64,000 nucleotides of DNA, taken from assembly GCA_033807775.1 (NCBI GenBank), contig CM066315.1:5832501-5896500 (forward strand), in the 5' to 3' direction. The notes under the pieces were generated by a model. That model saw only the letters and a program-made list of their open reading frames with translations, had not been told where the DNA came from and ran no database searches. Shown here one piece after another: positions 12,181-24,135 of this stretch (its first letter is position 1; each line of letters starts with the position of its first letter). A program made the position numbers and the translations under genes. This stretch comes from Saussurea involucrata (Eukaryota; Streptophyta; Magnoliopsida; Asterales; Asteraceae).

Positions 12181-12204
<24 letters not shown>
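11893..12204. other. AT-rich spacer
   Basis: No gene is seen. The segment ends in a TA run (12181-12208) that abuts the next inverted-repeat element. A stretch near 12110-12180 resembles the ends of that element and may be a remnant. Confidence 0.5.
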
Positions 12205-12219
<15 letters not shown>

Positions 12220-13597
12220 GTGGGTTCAAACGAGAATGGATGCTATTTAAAAGAATAAAGGAATAACTCTCAACCATTCATTTTTAAAAACAATTCCAAA
12301 AATAATAATTTCCAAAAATCAGACTAAAAGGGTATTAAGGTCATTTTATGATATGAATTAATTTAGGATAGTGTTGACTTCCAAAAATAAGGAGTCACAA
12401 TATCTCACCGAAATCAAAATCGTATATATCAAAATCAAAATCAGAATTTAGGATAGTGTTCATCTCGTTTTGTTCGGTTGTTCAAGCAAATCGTGAATAT
12501 GCAGCCCAAAATCACAAATGATTTACTGTAAAGAAAATTGGATAAATTGTTTAAGTGTAATATCACTCATGATTAACAATATAAAAACACAAAATCTGTT
12601 ATAGAATATCACTTGTGATAATCAATAGAGAAACAACAATCACACAATATCACTTGTGGTTAACAATAGAGAAACCTAAATTCTGTTATAGAGAAACCTA
12701 AAATCACATAATATCACTTGTGATTAACAATAGATAAACCTAAAATCACTTGTGATTAACAATAGAGAAACCTAAAATCACATAATATCACACAAGCCTA
12801 AATCACTTGTGATTAACAATAGAGAAACATAAAATCACTTGTGATTAACAATAGAGAAACCTAAAATCACATAATATCATAAAATCAAGAGAGAGAGAGA
12901 GAGATCGGCAGCGGTGGTGGCGCTGCAGGTGAACATAAGAACGGGATGAAGAGAGCACCGGCGTCTGGTGGTGGCGGCGTTCGATGGTCGAGAAGAAGTA
13001 GCGGCCGGCGGTTTGCGCTTGGTTTAGATTGAGAGATGGAGAGAAATCGAGATGGCGACTGCGTTTGACGGAGACGACGGCGAAGGGCGGTCGTGCGACG
13101 GGAAATCGAGAAGAGGGAGCGCAGCGAGAAGATGACAGTTTAAATAAAGGTGCAGCGGCGGCGACGAGCAGGTGCAGGTGCAGGTGCAGCGGCGGCAACG
13201 AGCAGGTGCAGCGGCGGCGACGTGCAGGTGCAGATTTTCTTTGACGAGGCGAGCACATTTTCTGGTGAAACCGCAGCGGCGGTAAGTGCGGCTGCGGAGG
13301 AAGAAGAAGAAGGGTTTCTGATGAGGGTTTCTGCGAAAGGGTTTCGTAGGAAGAAGAAGAAGAAGGGTCACTTTTGTTTTATACACATATACATATGCAT
13401 ACCTTTATATTTATATATAATATTATAATATTTAATATTTTTAAAGATTTTTGGAAATTATTATTTTTGACATTTTTGCCCATTTAATCAGATTTTTGGA
13501 AGTTATTATTTTTGGAATTATTTTTCAAAATGATTGGTTAAGAGTTATTCATTTATTCTTTTAAATAGTTGTCATTCTCGTATGATCCTCCCTCTAT
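12205..13597. mobile_element. Inverted-repeat element carrying a GC-rich core
   Basis: The left region (about 12205-12330: GAGAGAGAGG, ACGAGAATG, CTATTTAAAAGAATAAA, AACTCTCAACCA) is matched in reverse by the right region (about 13440-13597), which gives imperfect terminal inverted repeats of over 100 bp. Between them are a tandem-repeat block (12540-12880) and a GC-rich segment (about 12895-13375) with GCAGCGGCGGC and GGTGCAGGTGCAG repeats and GAAGAA runs. The core composition is unlike the AT-rich ends, as in Pack-MULE-type elements that have picked up host gene pieces. No function is assigned to the overlapping open frames in it. Both ends fall in TA microsatellites, so the borders are approximate. 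Confidence 0.6.
12540..12880. repeat. Irregular tandem repeat, TCACTTGTGATTAACAATAG unit
   Basis: The phrase CACTTGTGATTAACAATAGA followed by GAAACCTAAAATCACA recurs about six times with units of varying length (about 30-70 bp). Confidence 0.85.
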
Positions 13598-13994
13598 ATA
13601 TATATATATGGGTGGTTAGGACTAATTTAAATAGTAATCTGTTAAAAAGTGTTAAACCTTAATCTGTTCATTGTTAGGACTAATTTAATGATGTATCAAA
13701 CGTTGTTTATTATGCTTCATGAAGAAAAATTCATGGCTCAGCATCTTCATGAATCAGGAGTCATCAGAAAACGAGTTGTTCCTTATTGCTTTTTCAAAAT
13801 GTGATAAATTGTTTGTGAGTACCAAGTGATATTAATGATTAAGTCATGTTGATAATAACTTGCATATGGACTGTATTGACATGAAATTTCATGTACCAAT
13901 ACAATTGAATTTTTTGATGTATAAAAGCAGATTCATGAATCAACAAGCACAATAACAGTGGTTGATGATTATTTCATTTTCTAGAATTGAGTAA
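13598..13994. other. Intergenic segment left of a Tourist-like element
   Basis: It is AT-rich, with several ATTCATGAAT-type motifs, and no gene is seen. It continues at 15058 on the other side of the Tourist-like insertion. Confidence 0.5.
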
Positions 13995-15057
13995 GGGGCT
14001 GTTTACTAGGCGCTGACCGGTCAGCAATGCTGACTCGGTCAGCAGTCAGATTGTTTACCAAACTGTAAATCTGACCGAGATCTGACTGTGATCTGACCGC
14101 GATCTGACCGAGATCTTTCTGAGCCAGCACGAAAATGTTGCTTACCCGGGTCAGATTTTATTATTCCACTGTTACCCCTTTTTTACGTTTAGGGTTTTCT
14201 CTTGGCCGTCATTTCTACTCCTCCATCGTCATCATCATCAGAGCTTCACTCGCTCCCATCACAATCGTCAGCCTCGATCATTGATTTCGTCTAAATGAAG
14301 ATCGTAAAAAGTTAGCTCTAATTTCAGCGATTTTTACCCAATTTGATCCGAGATCAGCTAAAGAACCGACAAGATCAATATTTTCTTTGTGGGTAATTAA
14401 TCTTGTTTGGTGAAAATTAATTTTTATATTCCCGATCTTGATTTTTTTGAAAAATTTTGGGTTTTGATGGGTTTTTGATTATCTGAATTGGGTAGATGAG
14501 ATTTTGAAGTTTTGTGGTTGTTTGGTGAAGCAAGGTTTTGTTGTTTTGAGATATATTTTCTTGAAAAAGAAAAAAGAAAAGAGTTTTATTAGAGGAAAAG
14601 GGTGTTGGATTGGTGGGTTTTTTTGGATGATTTCTGTTGGGAGTAGAGATGAGAAGGAGGAGTTGAGTTTGAGGTATGGTGTTGGTGTTGGAGGTGGAAA
14701 ACTGGAATTAGAGAGTGAGATTGAAGAAGGTGAAGCTTGTTTTCAGAATAATAAAGATGATGATTCAACAATTGATCCTGATATCTAAATGAGAGTATAT
14801 TATTGGTAAACAATTATTTAAAGTATGAAGTTTGTTTTTTTTTCTTCCATTAAATGATTTATAATAGAAATAATTACATTTAATTTAGCATATAAATACA
14901 TAAGGGTTAAAATGGTCATTTTTTTGTCGGTAAGCACTTACCAAAAACCACTTGGTAAACACTCTTATCCAGACAGTACTTACCGGGGACAGCACTTACC
15001 CGGGACATCACTCTTACCCGGACAGCACTTACCCGAAAAGAGCAAGTAAACAGCCCC
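13995..15057. mobile_element. Tourist/PIF-Harbinger-like element, TSD TAA
   Basis: Its ends are GGGGCTGTTTAC and GTAAACAGCCCC, and it is flanked on both sides by TAA (13992-13994 and 15058-15060). That is the 3-bp duplication and GGG...GTTT end typical of PIF/Harbinger MITEs. The left subterminal zone repeats TCTGACCG and the right repeats CTTACCCGG. The interior is about 700 bp of T-rich DNA with a short open frame (14504-14788) that resembles no transposase I recognise. It is probably a deletion derivative moved in trans. Confidence 0.8.
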
Positions 15058-15758
15058 TAAGTCGTTGTGTTCTATGAAGGCATATTCATGAATTAGCAGG
15101 CAGTTGGATTGGTATGTGTGGCTGTCGGGTAATGCCGAAGAAGGTAATGGATAAGGGTCGTGGACTGATCGTGAAAGTTTGCATCCAGGGAGGGACCGAG
15201 ATGCTGCAGGCCAGAGGCTATTAACCATCTACAGTCTTGTACGGATCGGATGATAGCTGTGGCGTTAAACTCGGTTTGGACCTCGCAAATCGATTTTTGT
15301 TTTCCTGTTTTGGTGGGTCTTCGAAGTCTTTTTTTCTTGATTTATATCATTGCTTCGGTGATGTGTTGTTCTGTGGCTTTGCTGCAGTTTTGGTTTTTGT
15401 AAAAGTTTGTTTGGTTGATATATAATACAAGCTGCTGTTTAAAAAAAAAGTATTTGTTGGTTATTGAACTTTAAGGTGTGAGTAATTATTTGTAATGTAT
15501 GATTACATCTTCGTGATTAAGGGTCTTGTTCGTTGAAGAATAAATCATGGATATTTACACACAATTTCCAGAAAGATTCATGAATATGCCTGCATGATTA
15601 TTTAATCATGAGTACATCTTCATGATTAAGTAAATCGATGAATGTACATAAAATTAAAACCGTAAAATTCATTACATTCAACATCATCTAATAACCCATC
15701 TTGTAGAACTACATCAGAATAAAACTAAAAAAAAAGATGATTATTAACAAAATACAAG
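15058..15758. other. Intergenic DNA with a possible retroposon 3' tail
   Basis: The segment 15060-15450 is less AT-rich than its surroundings and ends in GTTT followed by a nine-A run (about 15440-15448), which could be a LINE 3' end. No reverse transcriptase is seen, so this is only a suggestion. From 15450 to 15758 I see nothing except repeats of CATCTTC(A/G)TGATTAAG. Confidence 0.35.
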
Positions 15759-16088
15759 TTGGGCGTGGCGTCCTTGAGGCTTGCGTTTTTTTTGGAATAA
15801 AATAAAGTGATATATATAGGGATGTAATCAAATGAGAACTAATTAGTTTGTGAGAACTGTAAGAACCAATCTCAGCCAATCATTTAATATATATATATTA
15901 GTTCTTATATATATATATATATATGTGAGAACTGTAAGAACCAATATATATATATATTAAATTATCGGCTAAGATTAGTTCTTACAGTTCTCACAAACTA
16001 ATTAGTTCTCATTTGAATGACCCCTATATGTATATCACTTTATTTTATTCCAAAAAAAAAACGCAAGCCTCAAGGACGCCACGCCCAA
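15759..16088. mobile_element. 330-bp foldback MITE
   Basis: The left arm starting TTGGGCGTGGCGTCC is repeated in reverse at the right end, and pairing continues through the T8-9 run, the AAATAAAGTGATAT block and GAGAACTAATTAG. Almost the whole element can fold into one hairpin around a TA-rich centre. No coding capacity is seen. No clear target duplication could be read. Confidence 0.8.
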
Positions 16089-17573
16089 TCTTGAATAAAA
16101 TATATAATCACAATAAAACTCAGTATTTTATTTGATTAGGTGATTAAAGGCATATTAATTAGTTTATTATTCTGAATAGCGGCCCATTTAAAAGCCCAAA
16201 AGTGAAGTCCAATGAGGCAATGAGCTGATAGATCTGGCTTCCACGAAGCCAATATACGAGCGCCTAACTTTGACTTGTGGTCAACTTTCCACCAGAAAAA
16301 CCAAATCTGCTACAGAATATTTGTTCCCAATCACTCAAACACTCCTTTTAATCTCATTTATCATCATTAAAACCTGCAGCTTACCAAATTTACAAGATTA
16401 GTCCCTCATTAACAGTATGTTTGATTTTATTAGTCCTTGTAATATAATGTCAAGTATAAACTTCATCTTAAAACCAATTATTCTACACAATTAAAACCAT
16501 AAAACATATAAAAAAAACTGAGTTTTTTTTGTATTGGTGTGTGCTTTAAACAGTGTTCAAAAATAAAATTTATTTATTATTTGTTTAGCTTTTTCATATA
16601 TTTTTAGCTTTTACGTTTTTACATTTTTTTTTACTTTAGATTCTACAATTTTATAGTTTTATCTAATCGTATCATGAATTTATGCACGTAATCAGTGGCG
16701 GACCTAGAGTAGCGCATACGTATTATTTTGGAGTGTGCAACCGTATCGTTTTAAATGGTGCAACCGTATCAAAAAAACTCTTAAAATCAACCAAAAATTC
16801 CAAAAAAAACTCTTAAAATCAACCAAAAATCCCAAAAAAACTCTTAATAAAACATATGTATTCAATAGAACATGGTAGTGCACATAGATGGCGAGTTATG
16901 AGAAAACAAAATAGAAAATAATCATATCAATTGTTGTCTAATTGGTTTTCACTAGTTTTGAGTCAACTAGACCAAAAATTAAAATTTTCTATTTTGTTTC
17001 ATCTTAATGGGTTCATGCTCAATTTGTTTTGATACAGACCCACTTGACTAGTTAAGTTAGTTAAAACCATTTTATACGCACTGAAGTAGACCTTTGTCCC
17101 CATGTGCAACAAATCTTATCATATGACAGTGCAACAAGTCTTGTCATATGACAGTGACTGAAACAAAAGCCAAATGATCCCTCGTGAAACATGTATGATG
17201 TTACTTATAAATGCACTCATTTTAGTTGTGGCATCCGATTCAAAGTTTAGATCAAATCCACATTTTCTCAACCATCCACGACTAAAGTCATTTTGTTAAT
17301 AGCTTAATGAATTTAACAAGACTCACAATTTATTCGGTCAACTATATATGACTGTTTGGTAGTAGCTTAATGATATAGAAAGTTGTTTACTCGGTAAACT
17401 TCTAAATGAGAGTTTTATACAAATAGCCAAGTTATTTTTCCAAACATATCCTTCCTAATTGAAAAAACGCTCCTTCCATTAATGAAAAACCCTCCCGTGC
17501 AAAACTCTTCCAATTTATATAAACAAATTAACCCACACAAACATTTTATCAATACATGACTTAGACATTGTTT
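16089..17573. other. Long non-coding stretch
   Basis: It is AT-rich and has no supported gene. CAGTGGCGGACCTAG at 16692 resembles a hAT terminal repeat, but no partner end was found. The segment 17290-17410 (GACTGTTTGGTAGTAGC and its neighbours) is similar to 24000-24110, so it is a dispersed repeat. Confidence 0.5.
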
Positions 17574-18248
17574 GGCAAAAAGATGCTAGCTTATAAGCCA
17601 GATTTTTTTTGGTGTACATGTTTGGATGACCATAAGCTAGCTTATAAGCTAGTTTTTTTTAGAGCAGCGTTTCAGTAGTTTTTTGTGAATATTCCAATAT
17701 TGCCCCTTATTATTATTTACTAACTATTATTATTAATAAATATTAAATTTTTTAAATTTAATTATAATTAATTAATAAATATTAACTAAAAATTATTAAA
17801 TTAAATTTTAATTATTTAGTATTATTGTTAATCATATAAATTATTTTTATTTGTTTTTTAATATTAATGAAGATATTTTAATTATCAATTAGCATTATTT
17901 TTTAATTATTATTTGATTATTTTCATATTGTATGTAACAGTTATTTAAAATCATAAGTTAATATTTTTTTCTAAAACTTGTTTTAACAAATTCAAAATTT
18001 ATAGTATATATGTAATAATAAATTTTAAATTTCTTAAATTAACATATTATATTATTTAATTTTTCTTTATTACATTGGTTGTATTAATTAACATATTGTT
18101 ATGAATTTGTTTTAATTACATAATTAAATTTGTAATTGATAATTATTTAAAAATATTCTTTTTGGTCATTTTACATGTTTATAAGCTACTTTTGCCAAAC
18201 ATGACTTTTTCATCAGCTAGCTTATCAGCTATTTTGCCAAACATAGCC
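17574..18248. mobile_element. Tourist-like MITE, TSD TTA, 675 bp
   Basis: Its ends are GACATTGTTTGGCAAAA and, reversed, GGCTATGTTTGGCAAAA. It is flanked by TTA at 17571-17573 and 18249-18251. Inside each end is a GCTAGCTTATAAGC or similar palindromic stretch, and the centre is very AT-rich. It lies about 200 bp upstream of the kinase TATA-like box, so it forms part of the distal promoter. Confidence 0.8.
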
Positions 18249-18379
18249 TTAATAGAAACCAAACAAACATCCCCTAAGACTGTAAGGACTGATTATGGAA
18301 TAAAGCTTGACTTGGAGGACCATTTATGTAAATATTTATTCTCTTTTGTGCTCCTACTCTAGTTTTGGAAGCAAGTTGA

Positions 18380-18813
18380 AGCAAGACGCCTGAAGCTATA
18401 AGTCAACCAAAATTCAGCAAAGTCTCGAAAAAGGGGATTTTTATAAAGCAGGCATCTCCAGCTCCCTGCAAAAACCAACAGCACCAGCTCAAAATTCCCT
18501 TTTCTCCCTCATCTGGTTTTCGATTCTCTGCAAAAAACTCTATTCAAATCAAGCAATTAAAGGAGGAAGAAGAAACAGGAGGTCGGTGTTCAAGTTGGAA
18601 AGCTGAAACCCTATCGATTTTTGTGTTTGAGATCTGAAGAAAAAGGGGGATTTGCATCAGATCCGAGGATTATTGCTGTTGTTAGCTGAACAACGCGGAT
18701 TTAATTCGGATTTTGTTGAAGATATGTTTTTGTAAGCTTTTTTTATGTAAGAAAAAAAGGTATTAAGCTTCGTTCGTGATCTGCACTAGGGTTTTGGGAT
18801 CTTGAGAATTGTA
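18380..18813 (+). promoter_or_regulatory. Core promoter and 5' UTR of the kinase gene
   Basis: A TATAAA hexamer lies at 18442-18447, about 370 bp before the start codon, which would place transcription start near 18475 (inference). A W-box core (TTGAC on the minus strand, 18402-18406) lies 36 bp upstream. The expected leader is purine-rich (GGAGGAAGAAGAAAC near 18562), with a T-rich stretch before the ATG at 18814. Confidence 0.5.
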
Positions 18814-21800
18814 ATGGGGATTTGTTGGAGCATTCAGATTAAGGCCGAGAGCGCATTTTCGACTGGTAATTCCTTGTTTCTTATTGATAATTTCTGCTAA
18901 TTTGGCTTTGTGGAATTAGAACTCGTTTCGTTAATTTAGCTTTTACTTCCATGGATCTTATCTGCTCCTATTTTCATCTTATATTAACCTCAAACGCACA
19001 ACGATTTTAACTTCATTCAAGACCGAAAAGCTGCAGTTAACATATACGGATTGAAGTAGTATTTATGTAGGGGCTGTTTGTTACCTCTTGATAGTTCCAT
19101 TAAGAGGCAACCTCTGAATCGTTAAGAGGTAAATGTTGTTTGACAAAAAAAAAGTCAACCTCTTAATTGTTCTAAAACAGCCTGAATGATTTCGTATCTT
19201 AGGTGTACCTTAACCATTCAGCGCCCAATTTCATACTGAACAATTACCAAAAAACCATATTTCATTTTGTACTATATCGTAATAGCCTCTTAATCATTCC
19301 GACCCCTTAATCATTCCGCACCTAACCTTTCAGCAACTGCCAAACAGCCCCTTAGATGTATAATGACTTCAATCTGAAATAATTTTTAAGTTGCTATTAT
19401 TCATTCATTTAAAAAAAACCAATTGTGTTGCCTAGGTGATGACTCTAAAACTGGAGAAAAGAATGGGAATAGTAATTCAAGTAGCAAGGTTTCCACTGGT
19501 TCTCAATCGAATACCCCTCGTAGCGAAGGTGAGATTTTGCAATCCTCCAACTTAAAGAGCTTCACATTCAGTGAGCTTAAAAACGCCACAAGGAACTTCC
19601 GTCCAGACAGCGTATTAGGAGAAGGTGGCTTCGGTTCTGTATTCAAAGGGTGGGTTGATGAGCATTCGCTTGCAGCTACAAAGCCAGGAACCGGCATCGT
19701 GATTGCTGTAAAGAGGCTGAACCAAGAAGGATTACAGGGACATAAAGAGTGGCTGGTTAGTTCTTTCTCACTTTCTTGAGCATTTGGTCTATTTTGTAAA
19801 AGAAATCCCCTTCGCGTTTGAAGGGTATAGTTAATTTTTGCATTGATAATTGCATATGCAAGCATCTGAAAGAAAAGTGTCACCGTATTAATTTGTTGTG
19901 TGCCACCGTATATATTTTGAAACTACAATGAGTACATAAGTTTTCTATGGTAGAGTTGGTTTGCAAGGCTTTTCTCCCACCCCAGACCTGAGGTTGAATC
20001 TTGTTAGTGTCATTTTCTAGTTTTTTAGATTTTAATTTCAGATTTATAATGTTTCTGAAAAAAATTGCAATAAAAGACGTGAACATAGGACCTAACATAT
20101 GAAAAACAATGAACTAACCAACAAACCAACGATGATTTTGTAAGTCCGGTCCTGTTCATGTCTAATGTCGTGCCATATGTGCAATAACAAGTTTTTGTAC
20201 TGTCCCTGTACCATCATGTCCCGCATAAGGGTGTAAACGAGTCGAGTCGAGTATCACGTTATTCGAGCTCGGCTCAAAAAAGTAAGATCAGCCTCGAGCT
20301 CGAGCTCTATTAACTTTTTCAAATTCGGGCTTGAGCTCGAGCTCGAATATTTTTTCAATGTTTGAGCTCGAGCTCGAGCTCGATGCTCGTTTATGAGCTC
20401 AAATTCGAGATCGATTAACTCGTTTATTTACTTAAGCTTGATTTTTATTTTGATTATATAAGTTATAAGAATATAAAAATGTTTGGCTCGAAAAAGTGTA
20501 TGCTCGAATGGCTCGGTTCGGCTCGCGAAGTTTAATTGAGTTTTCGAACAAGTCGAGTTGAACATTGGTGTTATGGAGCTCGACTCGTTAAGTTAATTGA
20601 GATTTATTTTGAATTCGAGATCAACTCGAGTAGCTCGTTAAAAGCTCGACTCGTTTACACCCCTAATCATGAATCCTTAGAATCTAGAATATTAAACGCA
20701 CCCTTAGAATCTAAAATCGTGGCCTTCACATGTGCATTCATGAATCAATAACTTTGACAATGGCATTCTTGACAACTATAGTGTTATGTACCCACCTTAG
20801 GTCCAAGCCCATTTTAATTGGTATTCTAGAATAGTTAAGAAGGGGTATTTTGGGTAGTTCTTAGAATAAATAATTAGTATAAGTAAGAGAGGGTGCAGGA
20901 GGTCTAGGCTTGCAGAAAATTAGCGGATTCTTTTGGGAGAGTTCTAGCACTCTCGAATTGCTAGAGGTTTTGGTATCATCTGAATTGTCTTTCAATTTCA
21001 GTTCATTTACTTGATTAAATCCAATTTAGCCAAGCATTTCCTCTCTATTTCTGTGTTTGATTCATTTGGTTAAGCTGGTTCATAACATATAGCTTCTCAA
21101 TAGATGAGTTTTTCGCTTGTGCAGGCAGAAATCAACTATCTTGGACAGTTGCGCCATCCTAATCTTGTGAAATTGATCGGTTATTGCTTAGAAGATGATC
21201 ATAGGCTTTTGGCATACGAGTTTATGCCAAAAGGTAGCATGGAGAATCATTTATTCAGGAGTAAGTTAAAAAATATTTTCATACAGGTTCTCTACATTTA
21301 CTAGCATACCACTCAGCTTTGGGATTAACATGTTATATATAAAACAGGAGGTTCTTACTTCCAGCCACTTTCTTGGCGTCTACGCCTGAAAGTTGCTCTT
21401 GGTGCAGCAAAGGGTCTCGCGTTTCTTCATAATGCTGAAACAATGGTTATATATCGGGACTTCAAGACTTCAAATATTCTACTTGACTCCGTATGTATTT
21501 TTGATGAAGTTTTAGGTCTTATTCATTTAGGGTGTGTTTGGTACACAAGACAGAACAGAACATGGATCATTGTTCCATAGAGTGGAACAAGGTGGAACAG
21601 CCGCGTTCCACCCCCACCCCATGGGACAGAGTGGAACAAGGTGGAATAGACCCGTATTTTACTAATATAACTTCAAAATAAAACCTAATTCTCTTCTAAA
21701 ACATCAAATACGTCTTCCTCTTACATTTTATTCATTCTTTAAGTTTTATTTATTGTATTTTATATTATTTGAACTTTCACTTCTTGTCCTCAAAGTATTA

Positions 21801-23784
21801 TTTTTATACGGTTTTTATGTTTGGGTTAATTTATGTAATTTGTTAAATATTAGTAATATAAAAATTAATATAGAGAAGCTATAAAATAAAAATTGGAAGC
21901 TACATTAACTTTTTTATTTTGGTGTCATTTTAATCGTTTTGACAAAAACTTTCTACGATATATTTTGTTATTTAAATTATTTATTTTATTATAATTTGAT
22001 AAATTACACTAGTTAATCTAAATATATAAAAGATATAAACAACTCAATAGGGGTAAAGTGGTCATTTTATCTGTTCTGTCTTATCAAACGCCGAACAATT
22101 ACCAAACGCACCTTTAACCGATTAACTTTTTCATTTATATGTACTAAAAGATGAGGATGTGATTATGGGTGTCTAATGTCCACTTTTCTGACTTTGCCTA
22201 CAATCAACAGACCTTCAATGCAAAATTATCCGATTTTGGATTGGCAAGGGATGGGCCGACTGGTGATAAAAGCCATGTTTCTACTAGGGTTATGGGAACC
22301 TATGGATATGCTGCTCCTGAATATCTATCCACAGGTACGTTTATCGACTGAACCACTAATAAGTGATTATATCAACACTAAGTCGGCGTTTGGTTCGTTT
22401 CCGGGAATAGAAAAATGGAAATGAGTTTCATGTCCCCAAAATTTGTTGAGGTATGCTTCATGTCCATTTCATTAAATCAAATCAAACGAATGTTTGCTTG
22501 TTTTTCTGTTAAGCTTTGAATGGATTAAGTTGTCTGTGAGGATTTAGTTGTCTGAATGGATTAGACTAAATTGTTGTTGTTGTGCTGAATAACATTCTTA
22601 ATAACAAAAATGACTATTTTACCCCTTAATGTATATTAAATAAAACAATTGATTGATAAATTATTGAATGGTTAATTTTGAATGGTAAAATGGCAGAAGT
22701 GTTGGAAGAAAAGAAAAAGTGAAATAAAATTAGGAGAATTACACTTTTGGTCCCTAACCTTTGTTGATTCGTTGAAAGTGAGACCTATATTTTCATAATT
22801 CAAGTTTTCATCCTCCAAGGTTGAATTTTGTTTTGAAAGTGGGGCTTGGTAACTAACTCCATTAATAAGCTCCGTTAGAGACAGGGGCAAAATCATCCAA
22901 CCATGTTTCTGTCCTCTTTTTGCACTTTTTTTAACACCGGTGGTCCCTGTGGTTTATGTATTTTAACACTTTGGGTCCCTATTTTAAAATATCTGTAGAT
23001 TACAATCTCATGGTTTGCATTTTATAACGCATTGGATCCCTACTTATATCCCCGTTAAAGATTTTCTGTTAACTCTAGTCGATGAAGGGGGTATTTTAGT
23101 CATTTTACTCTACTTATTTGCCATATGTCAAGGTTTAGGATAAAAAATGAAAAAAATAACAATGTTAATAGCGAAATGAAAAAAACTAACGTATATTCAA
23201 AAGAGTAGAACACTTGTTTCCGTTTAAGAACATTGTGTGATCTATGGTATTCTAGTAACTTTATCAAACAAAATACAAAATGCCAATATTTGATTTTTAC
23301 TGTTGCTTAACCGACATTTAACAGTTCCATCTCTTCTCATAAAGGTCATTTAACCGCAAAGAGCGATGTATACAGCTTCGGAGTGGTTCTCCTCGAAATC
23401 TTATCAGGTAAAAAAGCAATAGACAAAAACCGCCCAACCGGAGAACACAACCTAGTCGAATGGGCAAAACCTTGTCTTAGCAACAAACGAAGAATCTTCC
23501 GCATTCTTGATCCACGTCTCGAGGGTCAATATTCACTCAGCCGAGCCCTCAAGTTAGCCAACCTTGCACTTCAATGTCTATGCATGGAACCCAAGATGCG
23601 ACCCACCATGGACGAGGTGGTCACGACTCTAGAAGAGCTTCAGGACAGTGATAAACGGGACCGTAGGGAACCCCAAATGAACCGTCATGGTGTCTCATCG
23701 ACTAATAAAGCCCGATCCTGCCGACAAGAAGTGGGCTCAGGGGTGGTTGCATATCCGAGACCTTCGGCTTCGCTTCGTGCTTAA
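18814..23784 (+). CDS. Receptor-like cytoplasmic kinase, RLCK-VII/PBL type (six exons)
   Basis: Proposed exons are 18814-18865, 19436-19755, 21125-21260, 21348-21490, 22211-22334 and 23345-23784. All introns are GT-AG and the joined frame is 405 codons (404 aa), normal for the family. The protein starts MGICWSIQ, with Gly2 and Cys4 as likely myristoylation and palmitoylation sites for plasma-membrane attachment. A Ser/Gly/Asn-rich linker follows, then a complete Ser/Thr kinase domain: glycine loop GEGGFGSV (79-86), Lys110, catalytic YRDFKTSN with Asp207, DFG Asp225, activation loop with STRVMGTYGY, and APEY (252-255). The basic or polar tail after about residue 350 is typical. Family members relay signals from surface receptors in immunity and growth. 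The substrate here is unknown. The closest subgroup by N-terminus looks like APK1/PBL9-11, which is a judgement by eye. No lesion is seen. Confidence 0.93.
19070..19351. mobile_element. Tourist-like MITE in kinase intron 1 (282 bp)
   Basis: The ends GGGGCTGTTTG and CAAACAGCCCC are inverted repeats. The flanking triplets are GTA and TTA, so the TTA/TAA duplication has probably decayed at one base. Internal repeats of CCTCTTAA/TTAAGAGG are present. It is shorter than, but similar at the ends to, the element at 13995-15057. Confidence 0.75.
20227..20666. mobile_element. hAT-like non-autonomous element in kinase intron 2
   Basis: The left end TAAGGGTGTAAACGAG and the right end TCGTTTACACCCCTAA are near-perfect inverted repeats. 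The interior is a run of GAGCTCGAGCTCG and CGAGTCGAG motifs, typical of a widespread plant hAT MITE type. No convincing 8-bp duplication was found, which suggests an old insertion. Confidence 0.65.
20782..21087 (+). mobile_element. 306-bp solo LTR in kinase intron 2, TSD tatag
   Basis: It starts TGTTATG and ends CATAACA (7-bp inverted termini). It is flanked by the exact 5-bp duplication tatag (20777-20781 and 21088-21092). The remaining 32 bp to the AG of the exon 3 acceptor (21093-21124) are original intron. Strand is assigned only by TG...CA and could be the reverse. Size suggests a small copia-type LTR or a TRIM. Confidence 0.88.
21530..22113. mobile_element. Tourist-like MITE in kinase intron 4, TSD TTA
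   Basis: The ends GGGTGTGTTTGGTA and TACCAAACGCACCT are inverted repeats, flanked by TTA at 21527-21529 and 22114-22116. Inner repeats GAACAGAAC and GGAACAAGGTGGAA occur near the left end, with their complement near the right. The centre is AT-rich. No coding capacity is seen. Confidence 0.82.
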
Positions 23785-24135
23785 TGAATGGATGATACTT
23801 TTTTGGGACCTGCAGGATTCTCAAGTGCACCTGTATGGTTCTATTTGGTGTATAGTTCTTTTTTTTCAAGTGGGTTTATGTACTTTGTTCGAAGTCATAG
23901 AACAATGTTATCAAGACAATATTTAGGTTTGCTAGAAAGACCGAATGATTTTGGGTTTTTGGTGGAATGATAAAATGTGCTTAATTTATTAATGGGACCT
24001 GTTTGTTAGCAGTTAAATAAGCTGAATCGAACTCACAACTTATTCGGTTAACTATAAATGATTGTTTGGTAGTGGTTTAATAATATAGGAAGTGGCTTAT
24101 TCAGTAATGTTTCCCCTTTTTATGCGGGAGCCTAA
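23785..24135 (+). other. 3' flank of the kinase gene
   Basis: Probable 3' UTR runs from the stop at 23784 to somewhere near 23990. It is T-rich, and no exact AATAAA was found close by. The segment 24000-24110 is a dispersed repeat also seen at 17290-17410. Confidence 0.5.

Noticed and set aside
12845..13428. Overlapping frames of 70-137 codons
   Set aside because: Low-complexity by-products of GGTGCA, GCGGCG and GAAGAA repeats, with no domain or start context.
14504..14788. 94-codon frame in the Tourist-like element
   Set aside because: No transposase or Myb-like motif is recognisable, and it is T/G-rich and isolated.
16692..16707. hAT terminal repeat CAGTGGCGGACCTAG
   Set aside because: No matching inverted end or 8-bp duplication was found within several kilobases.
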